From positions 85,556 through 149,555 of the forward strand of contig NZ_PHNT01000008.1 in the NCBI RefSeq assembly GCF_002834145.1: a DNA stretch of 64,000 nt, written 5' to 3'. Below, one piece after another: positions 25,309 through 34,698 of this stretch. Under the pieces are notes generated by a model that searched no databases, was not told the DNA's origin, and saw only the letters and a list, made by a program, of their open reading frames with translations. This stretch comes from Roseovarius salinarum. Lineage in GTDB: Bacteria; Pseudomonadota; Alphaproteobacteria; Rhodobacterales; Rhodobacteraceae. The first letter of the stretch is position 1. The number at the start of each line of letters is the position of its first letter. The position numbers and the translations under genes are program-made.

Positions 25309-27114
25309 ATGTTCCAGGATTTCGAGGAAACCGCCCGCCCCGAGCAGGGGCCGCCGCGGCTGGCACTTTTGCGCCGGGCGATGGAGCAGGCCGGTCTCGA
25401 CGGCTACCTCGTGCCGCGCGCGGACGCGCACCAGGGCGAATACGTGGCCCCGCACGATGCGCGCCTCGCCTGGCTGACGGGTTTCACCGGCTCGGCCGGC
25501 TTCTGCATCGTCCTGACCGGCCATGCCGGCGTCTTCGTCGACGGGCGCTACCGCGTGCAGGTCAAGGCACAGGTGGACACCGATCATTTCACCCCCGTCG
25601 ACTGGCCCGAGACGAAGCCGGCCGACTGGCTGCGGGCGCACTTGCCGGGGGGCGGGACGGTGGGATTCGACCCCTGGCTTTACACGCCCGAGCAGATCGA
25701 AACGCTCGAGGAGGGGTTGGCGGGCAGCGGCATTGCCCTGCACCCAACCGACAACCTGGTCGACCGCGTCTGGGCCGACCAGCCCGCGCCGCCGCTGGGG
25801 CCAATCGTTCCCTACCCCGCCGAGCGCGCGGGCGAGACGCACGCCGCCAAGCTGGGCCGGCTGGGCGCCATGCTGCGCGGGGCGGGTCAGGCCGCGGCTG
25901 TGCTGACGCTTCCCGATTCCATCGCCTGGCTGCTCAACATCCGCGGCAGCGACATCCCCCGAAACCCGGTGCCGCACGCCTTTGCCATCCTGCACGCCGA
26001 CGGCCACCTGTCGCTGTTCGCCGAGGCCGACAAGATCGGCGACGCGCTGAGGGCGCACCTGGGCGACGCGGTGCGCCTGCGCCCGGTCAACGCCTTCGGA
26101 CCGGCGCTGCGCAGCCTGACAGGCCCGGTGCGGCTTGACCGCAAGAGCGTGCCGGTCTGGGTCGTCGGCCAGCTGGACGAGGCGGGCGTCGCCCGCCAGT
26201 GGGGCGAGGATCCCTGCCTGCGCCCCAAGGCCCGCAAGACCGCCGCCGAGATCGCGGGCAGCCGCGCGGCACACCTGCGCGACGGCGCCGCGCTGTGCGA
26301 GGTCCTGGCCTGGTTCGATGCCCAGGCGCCGGGAACGCTGACCGAGATCGACGTGGTCACCCGGCTCGAGGCGGCGCGCCGCGCCACCGGCGAGCTGCGC
26401 GACATCAGCTTCGACACCATTGCCGGGTCGGGGCCGCACGGGGCGCTCGCGCATTACCGCGTGACCCGTGGCACGAACCGCACCATCCAGGCGGGCGACC
26501 TGCTGGTGCTCGACGGCGGCGGGCAATACCCCGACGGCACGACCGACATCACCCGGACGCTGCCGGTGGGCCAGCCGGGCGAGGCCGAGCGCGCGGCCTT
26601 CACCCGCGTTCTCAAGGGCATGATCGCGATGAGCCGCGCACGCTGGCCCCGGGGGCTGGCGGGGCGCGACCTCGACGCCATCGCGCGCTACCCGCTGTGG
26701 CTGGCCGACCAGGACTACGACCATGGCACCGGCCACGGCGTGGGAGTCTACCTGTGCGTGCACGAGGGCCCCCAGCGGCTGGCGCGGACCGGCGAGGTGG
26801 CGCTGGAGCCCGGCATGATCGTGTCGAACGAACCCGGCTACTACCGCGAGGGCGCCTTCGGCATCCGCATCGAGAACCTGCTGGTGGTGCAGGAGGCCGA
26901 CACGCTGCCCGGCGGCGACGCGCATCGCGACCGGCTGTGTTTCGAGACGCTGAGCTTCGCGCCGATCGACCGGCGGCTCATCGACGCCGGAATGCTGGAT
27001 GCGGGCGAACGCGCCTGGCTCGATCGCTACCACGCGGCCTGCCGCGATCGCATCGGCCCGCGGCTGGGCGACACGGCGAGACAATGGTTGGACGCCGCCA
27101 CCGAACCCCTGTAG
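25309..27114 (+). CDS. pepP: Aminopeptidase P family (M24B) metallopeptidase
   Basis: A 601-residue Xaa-Pro aminopeptidase of the long, eukaryote-like type: two creatinase N-domains (about 25-160 and 165-310) and a C-terminal pita-bread catalytic domain. The five metal ligands are all present: Asp402, Asp413, His476 in GTGHGVG, Glu508 in SNEPGYY and Glu522 in RIENLL. It removes N-terminal residues preceding proline. The ATG at 25309 follows AGGAGG at five bases, preferred over the ATG at 25294. No signal peptide, so cytoplasmic. Confidence 0.9.
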   Translation: MFQDFEETARPEQGPPRLALLRRAMEQAGLDGYLVPRADAHQGEYVAPHDARLAWLTGFTGSAGFCIVLTGHAGVFVDGRYRVQVKAQVDTDHFTPVDWPETKPADWLRAHLPGGGTVGFDPWLYTPEQIETLEEGLAGSGIALHPTDNLVDRVWADQPAPPLGPIVPYPAERAGETHAAKLGRLGAMLRGAGQAAAVLTLPDSIAWLLNIRGSDIPRNPVPHAFAILHADGHLSLFAEADKIGDALRAHLGDAVRLRPVNAFGPALRSLTGPVRLDRKSVPVWVVGQLDEAGVARQWGEDPCLRPKARKTAAEIAGSRAAHLRDGAALCEVLAWFDAQAPGTLTEIDVVTRLEAARRATGELRDISFDTIAGSGPHGALAHYRVTRGTNRTIQAGDLLVLDGGGQYPDGTTDITRTLPVGQPGEAERAAFTRVLKGMIAMSRARWPRGLAGRDLDAIARYPLWLADQDYDHGTGHGVGVYLCVHEGPQRLARTGEVALEPGMIVSNEPGYYREGAFGIRIENLLVVQEADTLPGGDAHRDRLCFETLSFAPIDRRLIDAGMLDAGERAWLDRYHAACRDRIGPRLGDTARQWLDAATEPL

Positions 27115-27198
27115 CAAGGGCGCAAGGGGGCGCGGCATGACACGCGCCTGTTACTTGCCCGCGGCACAGCGGGTGACACGAAGGACAGGAGACAGCAG

Positions 27199-27540
27199 AT
27201 GGCCGACATGAAGATCAGACGCGCCGAGGGCACCTGGGTCGTTCGCGCCGGCGGCGCGGTTCTGGCCGAGACCGGCAACGCGCTTGAGCTGGCCGAGACC
27301 GGCTATCCGGACGTGATCTATTTCCCGCGCGAAGACATCGCCATGGCGTTCCTGGACGAAACCGATCACAGCACCCATTGCCCGCACAAGGGCGATGCCA
27401 CCTATTTCTCGATCGTCACCAAGAGCCAGACGCTCGAGAACGCCGCGTGGAGCTACGAGACGCCGCTGGAGGCTGCGGCGCCCATCAAGGGGCATATCGC
27501 GTTCAGGGCCGGCGACGACATCGCGGTCGAACGGGTCTGA
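27199..27540 (+). CDS. DUF427 domain protein
   Basis: A 113-residue protein consisting of one DUF427 domain, with conserved YFPREDIAMAFL, the THCPHKGDATYFSI segment and WSYETPLEAAAPIKGHIAF. The family is widespread and its function is undefined. The ATG at 27199 follows ACAGGAGACAGCAG. It is convergent with the ClC gene, with a hairpin between them. Confidence 0.88.
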   Translation: MADMKIRRAEGTWVVRAGGAVLAETGNALELAETGYPDVIYFPREDIAMAFLDETDHSTHCPHKGDATYFSIVTKSQTLENAAWSYETPLEAAAPIKGHIAFRAGDDIAVERV

Positions 27541-27560
27541 CCCCGCGCGGCAACGCGGGG
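27541..27560. terminator. Bidirectional hairpin terminator candidate between DUF427 and ClC genes
   Basis: CCCCGCG and CGCGGGG form a perfect 7-bp stem with a 6-base loop directly after the DUF427 stop and just before the ClC stop. It could serve both converging transcripts. There is no T-run on either side. Confidence 0.5.
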
Positions 27561-27564
27561 TGCG

Positions 27565-29253
27565 TCAGCTGTGCTCCTCTTCGGAAATCGCGGCCAGCGC
27601 GCGGTTGTAGGCACGTAGCGCGTCGACGTGAAAGACCGCGCCGCGCAGTTCGGGCGGCCGCTTCTCGCCGTGCAGCGTCACCACGGGCACGAAGGGGACG
27701 CCCGCGCGGTCGAAGATCGGCATCACGGCCTCGAGCGTGGCGTTGGCATCGACGTAGATGCCCTCGTCAACCAGTTCCCAGCAACGGGCCTCGGGCGCGG
27801 CACGCGCGTCGTCGGGCGGGCGCATGACGCCCGAGACGCGGAACATCGACAGCAGGTAGGCATGCGGCCCCGCGGCCACCCGCGTGCCGCGGCGCTCGAG
27901 CTGCGACAGGAAGAACGACCGCTTCACAAGACGCGACCCCAAGACGGTGGACATCGACACCGCCACCATCACCGCCAGCCCGGTCTGCCAGTCGCCCGTC
28001 AGTTCGAACACGATCAGCGTGGTCGAGATCGGGGCACCCAGCACCGCGGCGGCCACCGCCCCCATGCCCGCCAGCGCGTAGAGCGTGGGCGCCCCCGACA
28101 CCTCGGGGAAGGCGGCGGTCGCGATGTAGCCGAAGGCCAGCCCCGTCAGCGCGCCGATCATCAGCGACGGCGAGAACACGCCACCGCCCATGCGCCCGCC
28201 GATGGTGATCGCCACCGCGACCGTCTTGACCACGGCATAGACGATGGCCTCGTGCAGCACCAGCTGGCCGGTCAGCGCGGCCGACGTCGTCTCGTAGCCC
28301 ACGCCGATGATGTGCGGGAAGGCGATCGCGATCGCGCCCAGCAACAACCCCGCCAGCGCCGGGCGCAACCAGCGCGGCAGCCGGATGCGCACCTGCACGT
28401 AACTCGCCATGTCCTCGGCGAAGAACATCGAATGCATCAGTATCGTCGCCACCACGCCGCTGAGCAGCCCCAGGATCAGGAAGGCGGGCAACTCGATGTA
28501 GAACGCCAGGACGCTGGCTTCGGGCAGAGTGAACTCGGTAATGTCGCCGAACTCCAGCCGGTTGATGACCGTGCCCGCCACGCTGGCAATGACGATGGGC
28601 GCAAAGGCGCGCACCGCGAAATGGCGCAGCACCACCTCCAGCGCGAAGAGCGCGCCGGCGATCGGGGCGTTGAACGACGCAGACACCGCCGCCGCCACCG
28701 CGCAGCCCAGCAGGTCGCGCCCGGCGATGCCGCCGGCGTTGATCCTGTCGCTGACCCATGACGAGATCAGGCTGGCCAAGTGCACCACCGGGCCCTCGCG
28801 CCCGCTGGAGCCGCCGGTGCCCAGCGTGATCAACGACGCCGCGACCGACGCCATCCCGGCGCGGCCCTCGACACGGCCCTCGTTGATGGCCGCGCCCTCG
28901 ATCACGTCGGCGACCGACCGCACGCGCGCGTCCGGCGTGAAATGGTGCAGGATCAGCCCGACCGCCAGCCCGCCCAGCACCGGCACGACCAGCACCCAGT
29001 ACCACGGCAGCGTCTCGGCGAGGCTGTGGACGTGCCCCATGTCGGCGGTGCCGTAGGCCAGCGCCTGCAACGCCGTGATCCCCTTGCGGAACAAGAGCGC
29101 GGCCAGGCCCGCCGCGATCCCGATCACCAGGGCGATCAGCCAGAACTGGAACTGGCTCGGCCCCTTGTCGCGGAAAACCGCCCAGCCGCCCTGCACCGCC
29201 CGCGTGACGGCGTGGAGCTTCTGTGACAGGAACGAGGGGGCCGATTTCGTCAT
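27565..29253 (-). CDS. ClC family chloride channel or H+/Cl- antiporter with C-terminal CBS-like region
   Basis: A 562-residue membrane protein with roughly ten or more hydrophobic helices. The ClC signatures are GREGP (151-155, with gating-type Glu153) and GGGVFSPSLMIGA (about 365-377). The presence of the gating glutamate is compatible with either channel or antiporter. The last 100 residues (ATLEAVMPIFDRAGVPFVPV) look like a CBS regulatory domain. The ATG (29253-29251) follows GGGGAAAG. It is divergent from the FAD-linked dehydrogenase. Confidence 0.9.
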   Translation of the reverse strand: MTKSAPSFLSQKLHAVTRAVQGGWAVFRDKGPSQFQFWLIALVIGIAAGLAALLFRKGITALQALAYGTADMGHVHSLAETLPWYWVLVVPVLGGLAVGLILHHFTPDARVRSVADVIEGAAINEGRVEGRAGMASVAASLITLGTGGSSGREGPVVHLASLISSWVSDRINAGGIAGRDLLGCAVAAAVSASFNAPIAGALFALEVVLRHFAVRAFAPIVIASVAGTVINRLEFGDITEFTLPEASVLAFYIELPAFLILGLLSGVVATILMHSMFFAEDMASYVQVRIRLPRWLRPALAGLLLGAIAIAFPHIIGVGYETTSAALTGQLVLHEAIVYAVVKTVAVAITIGGRMGGGVFSPSLMIGALTGLAFGYIATAAFPEVSGAPTLYALAGMGAVAAAVLGAPISTTLIVFELTGDWQTGLAVMVAVSMSTVLGSRLVKRSFFLSQLERRGTRVAAGPHAYLLSMFRVSGVMRPPDDARAAPEARCWELVDEGIYVDANATLEAVMPIFDRAGVPFVPVVTLHGEKRPPELRGAVFHVDALRAYNRALAAISEEEHS

Positions 29254-29340
29254 CGTCTTTCCCCAGGATTGTCCTCGCGCGGCCGCTTTTTCCCGGCAAG
29301 GGTGAATCAAACCTCGAACCACAACGCAAATGAGACCCGC

Positions 29341-30717
29341 ATGGGAATTGACGACGCCATCACCGAGATTTCGGACTTTCTAGGCCAACGGCTCACGCGG
29401 TCCAAGTCCGATCTGGAATTGCACGGGCGCAGCGAGACGCATTTCCCACTCAGCCCGCCCGACGCGGTGGCCTACCCCGAGACCACCGAGGAGGTCGCGC
29501 GCATCGTGCGCACCTGCGCGGCACACCGCTGCCCGGTGATCGGATGGGGCACCGGCACCTCGCTCGAGGGCCAGGCGCAGGCCTTCTCCGGCGGTCTCTG
29601 CGTGGATTTCACGCGCATGAACCGCATCCTCGAGGTGCGCCAGGCCGACATGGACGTCGCCCTGCAGCCCGGCGTCACGCGCGAGGCCCTTAACGAGGAA
29701 CTGCGCGCCACCGGCCTGTTCTTCCCCGTCGATCCCGGCGCCAACGCGTCGCTCGGCGGCATGGCGTCGACACGCGCCAGCGGCACGACGGCGGTGCGCT
29801 ACGGCACGATGCGCGACAACGTGCTGGGCCTGCAGGTCGTCACCGCGACGGGCGAGGTGATCCGCACCGGCAGCCGCGCGCGCAAGAGTTCCTCGGGCTA
29901 CGACCTGACGGGGCTTTTCGTGGGCGCCGAGGGAACGCTGGGCCTGATCACCGAGCTGACGCTTCGCCTGCAGGGCCAGCCCGAGGCGATCTCCAGCGCG
30001 GTCTGCGCCTTCGACAGCGTGGGCGCGGCTGTCGCGGCGGTGATCGACACCATCCAGATGGGCCTGCCCATGGCCCGGATCGAGCTGGTCGACACCGCCA
30101 GCGTGGCCGCCGTCAACGCCTACTCGGGCAGCACCCTGCCCGAGGCCCCCCATCTCTTCCTCGAGTTCCACGGCAGTGAAACCGGCGTGGCCGAGCAGGC
30201 CGAAACCTTCGGCGAGATCGCCGCGGACCACGGCGGGCGCGGCTTCGACTGGGCCACGCGGGCCGAGGACCGCACCGCGCTCTGGGCGATGCGCCACACC
30301 GCCTACCATGCCATCCTCGCCGCCCGTCCCGGCGCGCGGGCCATCGTCACGGATATCTGCGTGCCGATCTCGGCACTGGCCGAGGCGATCGAGGGCGCCC
30401 GCGCCGACGTGGCGCGACACGGCATCGAGGGGCCGATCCTGGGCCATGTGGGCGACGGCAACTTCCACGCCATCCTGCTGTTCGACGAGACCGACGCCGA
30501 CGAGACCGGCCGCGCCCTGCGCGCGGCCCACGCCATGGTCGACCGCGCGCTGGCCCTGGGCGGCACCGCCACCGGCGAACACGGCATCGGCGTGGGCAAG
30601 CGCGACTACATGGACCGCGAACACGGCGGCGCATGGGCGATGATGGGCCGCATCAAGCGCGCGCTCGACCCCGACGACATCATGAACCCCGGCAAGCTCG
30701 TGCCGCCGCGCGGCTGA
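29341..30717 (+). CDS. FAD-linked 2-hydroxyacid dehydrogenase (LDHD/GlcD type)
   Basis: A 458-residue flavoprotein of the VAO/PCMH fold. The FAD-binding segments are VIGWGTGTSLEGQ (about 66-78) and DPGANASLGGMASTRASGT (about 140-158). The C-terminal domain has GHVGDGNFH, with catalytic and metal histidines, and GEHGIGVGK. This pattern fits D-lactate dehydrogenase (cytochrome), D-2-hydroxyglutarate dehydrogenase or glycolate oxidase subunit D; it closely resembles LDHD, but the substrate is unproved. The ATG at 29341 starts the conserved region. Its upstream ribosome binding site is weak (AATGAGACC). Confidence 0.88.
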   Translation: MGIDDAITEISDFLGQRLTRSKSDLELHGRSETHFPLSPPDAVAYPETTEEVARIVRTCAAHRCPVIGWGTGTSLEGQAQAFSGGLCVDFTRMNRILEVRQADMDVALQPGVTREALNEELRATGLFFPVDPGANASLGGMASTRASGTTAVRYGTMRDNVLGLQVVTATGEVIRTGSRARKSSSGYDLTGLFVGAEGTLGLITELTLRLQGQPEAISSAVCAFDSVGAAVAAVIDTIQMGLPMARIELVDTASVAAVNAYSGSTLPEAPHLFLEFHGSETGVAEQAETFGEIAADHGGRGFDWATRAEDRTALWAMRHTAYHAILAARPGARAIVTDICVPISALAEAIEGARADVARHGIEGPILGHVGDGNFHAILLFDETDADETGRALRAAHAMVDRALALGGTATGEHGIGVGKRDYMDREHGGAWAMMGRIKRALDPDDIMNPGKLVPPRG

Positions 30718-30729
30718 TCCGCCCCGGCC

Positions 30730-30779
30730 TTCATCTTGCACCAAGTACTCCGGGGGGCCACGGGGGGCAGCGCCCCCCG
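30730..30779 (-). repeat. Dispersed 3' composite element, copy 4 (downstream of recN)
   Basis: On the minus strand CGGGGGGC-GCT-GCCCCCCG (30779-30761) forms a perfect 8-bp hairpin. It is followed by CCCCCGGAGTACTT, GGT and GCAAGATGAAG (30755-30730). It lies about 90 bases past the recN stop. This is the cleanest copy of the family. The rest of the gap between 30718 and 30869 has no gene. Confidence 0.6.
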
Positions 30780-30869
30780 ACCACGCATGATGCGCGCCGC
30801 AGGCGCTCCGCTGGACAGCGCACCGCTGCGAAATGCGCCCCGTCCCGTCATCCTTGCCGTTCGGGGGTG

Positions 30870-32519
30870 TCAGCTGGCCATCAACGCCTCGGCGGCCGCG
30901 CGCGCCTCGTCGGTGACGGTATCGCCCGACAGCATCCGCGCGATCTCGTTCACGCGCTCGGCCGGCCCCAGTTCGGTGACGGTGGTCAGCGTCTGCTCGT
31001 CCGCGATGCGCTTTTCAACCCGGCAGTGATGCGCCCCCAGCGCGGCCACCTGCGGCGAGTGGGTCACCACCAGCACCTGCCCCGCCTGCGCGAGCTGGGC
31101 GAGCCGGCGGCCCACCGCGTCGGCGGTGGCGCCGCCCACGCCGCGGTCGATCTCGTCGAAGATCAGGGTGCGGCCGCTGTCGGGACCGGTCAGGCAAACC
31201 TTGAGCGCCAGCAGGAAGCGGCTGAGTTCACCGCCAGAGGCGATCCGCGCCAGCGGCCCGGCCGGCGCACCGGGATTGGTGGCCACGGTAAAGGCCACCT
31301 CGTCGGCGCCCTCCGGCCCGGGCTCGGCCCCGGTGACCTGCGTGGCGAAGACCGCGCGCTCCATCTTCAGCGGGGCCAGCTCCGCGGTCACGGCGGCGTC
31401 CAGCCTTTCGGCCGCCTCCCGGCGCGCGGCGCTCAGCCGGGCGGCGGCCTCGTCATAGGCGGCCCGGGCCTCCCGCGCGACCCGGTCGCGTTCCGCGACG
31501 TCGGCGTCGCCCTTGTCCAGTGCCGCGAGGCGCGCGTGCAACTCGCCCGACAGCGCCGGCAACTCGGCCGCCGGGACACCGTGCTTGCGCGCCAGCGCCC
31601 GGATCGCGAACAGCCGCTCCTCGGTTTCCTCCAGTTCGCGGGGATCGTGGGTCAGCGCCTCGAGGCAACGCTCGACCCCGCTGGCCGCCTCGTCGAGTTC
31701 CACCAGTGCCCGGCCGATGGCGGCCAGCGGATCGTCCAGCTGGCCCTCGGCCTGGTCGGCGACGCCCTCCAGCCAGCGCATCGCGTCCGAGGCCGCACCG
31801 CTGGCCCCTTCGGTGCCCAGCGCGGCCTGCGCCTTGCCGATATCCTCGCGGATGCGTTCGGCGGCCTGCATCATGCGGCGGCGGCTGTCGAGGCTCTCGT
31901 CCTCGCCGGGCTGCGGGTCGAGGTCGTCGAGCTCCGCCACGGCGTGGCGCAGGAACTCCTCCTCGGCGCGCGCCTCCTCAAGCGCCGCGGCGGCCGCATC
32001 CCGCGCCGCCTGCGCCTCGGACGCCGCGCGCCAGGCCCGGCGCACCTGCGCCTTCAACTCCCCCAGCCCGCCGAAGGCATCAAGCAGCGCCCGGTGCCCG
32101 CGCGCGTTCAGCAACCCGCGGTCGTCATGCTGGCCGTGAAGCTCCACCAGGGTCTCCGACAGCCTGCGCAGCACCTCGCCGGAACACCGCCGGTCGTTCA
32201 CCCAGGCGGTCTTGCGCCCGTCGCGGGTGTTCACCCGCCGCAGGATCAGCTCGTCCTCCTCGGGCAGCCCGGCATCCCGCAACACCGCGCGCGCCGGGTG
32301 GTCGGGGTCTAGGTCGAACCACGCCTGGACCTCGCCCTGGTCCGCGCCGGCGCGCACCAGTTCGGCCCGGCCGCGCCAGCCCAGCACGAAGCCCAGCGAA
32401 TCGAGAAGGATCGACTTGCCCGCGCCGGTCTCTCCGGTCAGCACGTTCAGGCCCGGCCGGAACCCGAGTTCCAGCCGGTCGATGATCAACATGTCGCGAA
32501 TGTCGAGACCTCTGAGCAC
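30870..32519 (-). CDS. recN: DNA repair protein RecN
   Basis: A 549-residue SMC-like ATPase of double-strand break repair. Walker A is GETGAGKS (29-36). The long central coiled coil spans about 160-380 with an EERLFAIRALARKHGV hinge region. The C-terminal Walker B region includes TLIFDEIDRGVGGATADAVG. The start is a GTG (32519-32517) after AAGGGGACGGC. It is the last gene of the lpxC-bamD-recN run, 21 bases after bamD, a common proteobacterial order. Confidence 0.95.
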   Translation of the reverse strand: MLRGLDIRDMLIIDRLELGFRPGLNVLTGETGAGKSILLDSLGFVLGWRGRAELVRAGADQGEVQAWFDLDPDHPARAVLRDAGLPEEDELILRRVNTRDGRKTAWVNDRRCSGEVLRRLSETLVELHGQHDDRGLLNARGHRALLDAFGGLGELKAQVRRAWRAASEAQAARDAAAAALEEARAEEEFLRHAVAELDDLDPQPGEDESLDSRRRMMQAAERIREDIGKAQAALGTEGASGAASDAMRWLEGVADQAEGQLDDPLAAIGRALVELDEAASGVERCLEALTHDPRELEETEERLFAIRALARKHGVPAAELPALSGELHARLAALDKGDADVAERDRVAREARAAYDEAAARLSAARREAAERLDAAVTAELAPLKMERAVFATQVTGAEPGPEGADEVAFTVATNPGAPAGPLARIASGGELSRFLLALKVCLTGPDSGRTLIFDEIDRGVGGATADAVGRRLAQLAQAGQVLVVTHSPQVAALGAHHCRVEKRIADEQTLTTVTELGPAERVNEIARMLSGDTVTDEARAAAEALMAS

Positions 32520-32540
32520 GCCGTCCCCTTCAGCCCCGGG

Positions 32541-33389
32541 TCACAACCACTTGCCCTCGATCGTCTGGCGGTAGATCTTGCGCAGCCAGTTGTCGCCGCG
32601 GGCCTCGGGCGCGAGGCCACGGTCGCTCAGCAGGGCGTAGCTGTCCTCGTACCACTCGGTCGCCTGGAAGTTGTGACCCAGGATCGCCGCGGCCGACTGC
32701 GCCTCGTCGGTCAGGCCGAGCGACAGGTAGGCCTCGACCAGCCGGTGCAGCGCCTCGGCGGTATGCGTCGTGGTCTGGAAATCCTCGACCACGGTGCGGA
32801 AGCGGTTGATCGCGGCCGTGAAATGGTCGCGGCGCAGGTAATAGCGCCCGACTTCCATTTCCTTGCTGGCCAGGTGGTTGAAGGCCAGCTCGAACTTCAG
32901 CTTGGCGGACCGGGCGTATTCGCTCTCGGGATAGCGCTCGATCACCTTGCGCAGCGCCTGCAGCGCCTCGAAGGTCAGCGCCTGGTCGCGCCCGACCTCG
33001 TCGATCTGGTCGTAATAACTCAGCGCCACGAGATACTGGGCATAGGCCGCGTCCTCGTCGGCGGGATAGAAGTCGATGAACCGCTGCGCGGCCGAGCGGC
33101 TGTCCTCGTACTGTTCGGCCTCATGGTAGGCGAACGCCTGCATGACCAGCGCGCGCTTGGCCCACTTCGAGTAGGGGTACAGGCGTTCAACCTCGCCGAA
33201 ATGCTTGGCCGCGAGTTTCTCGTTGCCTTCCTCGAGGTCGTATTCCGCCCGGTCGAAGATCTGTTCGGCGGTGTAGTTCTCGAGGTCCACCTCGCCGCGG
33301 CGGACGGCCGCGTTCTGCGAGCAACCTGCCACCGTGATGCCGATGACAAGCGCGGCTGCAAGCGTGGACGGAACCCTGCGAAATGTCAT
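32541..33389 (-). CDS. bamD: Outer membrane assembly lipoprotein BamD
   Basis: A 282-residue lipoprotein of the BAM complex that inserts beta-barrel proteins in the outer membrane. The signal peptide ends in the lipobox TVAGC, with the lipidated cysteine at residue 23. Five TPR-like helix pairs follow (AAKHFGEVERLYPYSKWAKRA, RFIDFYPADEDAAYAQY, IERYPESEYARSAKLK; long ones shown in part). The ATG (33389-33387) follows AAGGAAGGTGAG. It lies between lpxC and recN on the same strand. Confidence 0.95.
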   Translation of the reverse strand: MTFRRVPSTLAAALVIGITVAGCSQNAAVRRGEVDLENYTAEQIFDRAEYDLEEGNEKLAAKHFGEVERLYPYSKWAKRALVMQAFAYHEAEQYEDSRSAAQRFIDFYPADEDAAYAQYLVALSYYDQIDEVGRDQALTFEALQALRKVIERYPESEYARSAKLKFELAFNHLASKEMEVGRYYLRRDHFTAAINRFRTVVEDFQTTTHTAEALHRLVEAYLSLGLTDEAQSAAAILGHNFQATEWYEDSYALLSDRGLAPEARGDNWLRKIYRQTIEGKWL

Positions 33390-33504
33390 GCGCGCGCTCA
33401 CCTTCCTTGCCGGTTGCCGGGTGTATATCGCAGCCTTGGCCGGGGTGCCAGCACAGAAATACCCCGCCCCCGGCAGAGGCGCCGGTCCGCGGATGCGGCA
33501 CGGA

Positions 33505-34437
33505 TCAGGCGACTTCGGGAACCTCGTCGCGATGCACGCCCGCGCCCGGCAGCCGGGCGGCCGTGAGGGCATCGCAGGTGCGCATGCGCCATGCGCCCGG
33601 GTCGGCGAACAGCGCGTGCAGCAGGTCGTTGGTCAGGGCATGCCCCGCGCGGACGCCTTCGTAGCGGGCCAGGAGCGGCGCACCGGCCAGCGCCAGGTCT
33701 CCCAGCGCGTCCAGCATCTTGTGGCGCACCGCCTCGTCGGCATGGCGCAGGCCGCCGGGGCTGAGGACCTCGGTGCCGTCCACGACCACGGCGTTCTCGA
33801 ACGTGCCGCCCAGGGCCAGGCCGTTGGCATGCATGTGATCGACATCGGCCTTGCGGCAGAAGGTGCGGCTGCTGGCCAGTTCGCACACGAAACTGCCGTT
33901 GGCCATGTTCAGGCTTTTCCGCTGCGTGCCGATGGCGGCATCGGCGAACTCGATCTCGAAATCGATGACCAGCGTGTCGTTCGGGGTCAGCCGCGCCCAG
34001 GCATCGCCGCGGCGCACCTCCACCGGGCGCAGGACCTCGAGCGCGCGCACCGGGTGGGACAGCATGCGCACCCCTGCAGACAGGATCCCGCGTACGAATA
34101 CCGCCGAACTGCCGTCGAGGATCGGCACCTCGGGGCCGTCCACGACCACCAGCGCGTTGTGGATGCCGCACCCCGACAGCGCGGCCAGCACGTGTTCGAC
34201 GGTCGACACCGACACCCCCGCGGCGTTGTGCAGCCGCGTGCACAGCGGGGCCTGTTCCACATGGTCCCAGCGCGCGGGAATCTCGCTGTGGGCCGAGGTG
34301 GCGGAACCCGCCAGGTCACCGCGGCGGAACCGGATACCGTGACCGGCGGGCGCCGGCAGGATGGTCGCACAGGCTGCCACGCCGGAGTGAAGCCCGACCC
34401 CGTCGAAGGATACCCGATGGCTGATCGTGGTCTGCAA
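33505..34437 (-). CDS. lpxC: UDP-3-O-acyl-N-acetylglucosamine deacetylase
   Basis: A 310-residue zinc enzyme, the first committed step of lipid A synthesis. The zinc ligands are predicted to be His82 (STVEHVLAALSG), His239 and Asp243 (RHKMLDALGD), with the catalytic His266 in GHALTND. The start codon appears to be TTG (34437-34435) after AGGGGGACGTC, a weak start that may limit expression. It lies 261 bases downstream of ftsZ, beyond a strong terminator, so it probably has its own promoter. Confidence 0.95.
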   Translation of the reverse strand: MQTTISHRVSFDGVGLHSGVAACATILPAPAGHGIRFRRGDLAGSATSAHSEIPARWDHVEQAPLCTRLHNAAGVSVSTVEHVLAALSGCGIHNALVVVDGPEVPILDGSSAVFVRGILSAGVRMLSHPVRALEVLRPVEVRRGDAWARLTPNDTLVIDFEIEFADAAIGTQRKSLNMANGSFVCELASSRTFCRKADVDHMHANGLALGGTFENAVVVDGTEVLSPGGLRHADEAVRHKMLDALGDLALAGAPLLARYEGVRAGHALTNDLLHALFADPGAWRMRTCDALTAARLPGAGVHRDEVPEVA

Positions 34438-34511
34438 GACGTCCCCCTGGTTCCTGACCCCTGGTTCTTGATCCTGCGTCGGCGCGCCGGACGCGCGGCG
34501 AGGTCACCCGG

Positions 34512-34526
34512 TTAGCAACCGTTTAA
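34512..34526 (-). promoter_or_regulatory. CtrA-like box upstream of lpxC
   Basis: On the minus strand TTAA-N7-CTAA (within GGTTAAACGGTTGCTAACC) differs by one base from the TTAA-N7-TTAA consensus of CtrA, the alphaproteobacterial cell-cycle regulator. It is about 75 bases upstream of the lpxC start, in an AT-richer patch. Chance occurrence cannot be excluded. Confidence 0.3.
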
Positions 34527-34635
34527 CCAAGGTACGGCCCCGGGCTCAATTCAATCTTTGCAACGGACTGAAACATCGCCGCGGCAGCGCCGGCAGGTTC
34601 TTGCCGACCGCCCGCCAGGGCACCGACCGGCCAAG

Positions 34636-34663
34636 AAAAACGGGGCCGCAGTCGCGGCCCCGT
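34636..34663 (-). terminator. Intrinsic terminator of ftsZ
   Basis: On the minus strand ACGGGGCCGC and GCGGCCCCGT form a perfect 10-bp stem with loop GACT, followed by a run of T (TTTTTC). It begins 35 bases after the ftsZ stop and is the clearest Rho-independent terminator in the window. It separates the dcw genes from lpxC-bamD-recN. Confidence 0.9.
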
Positions 34664-34698
34664 CGCATCTGCGCGCCCCGTCCGGCGCATCGGCCGTC

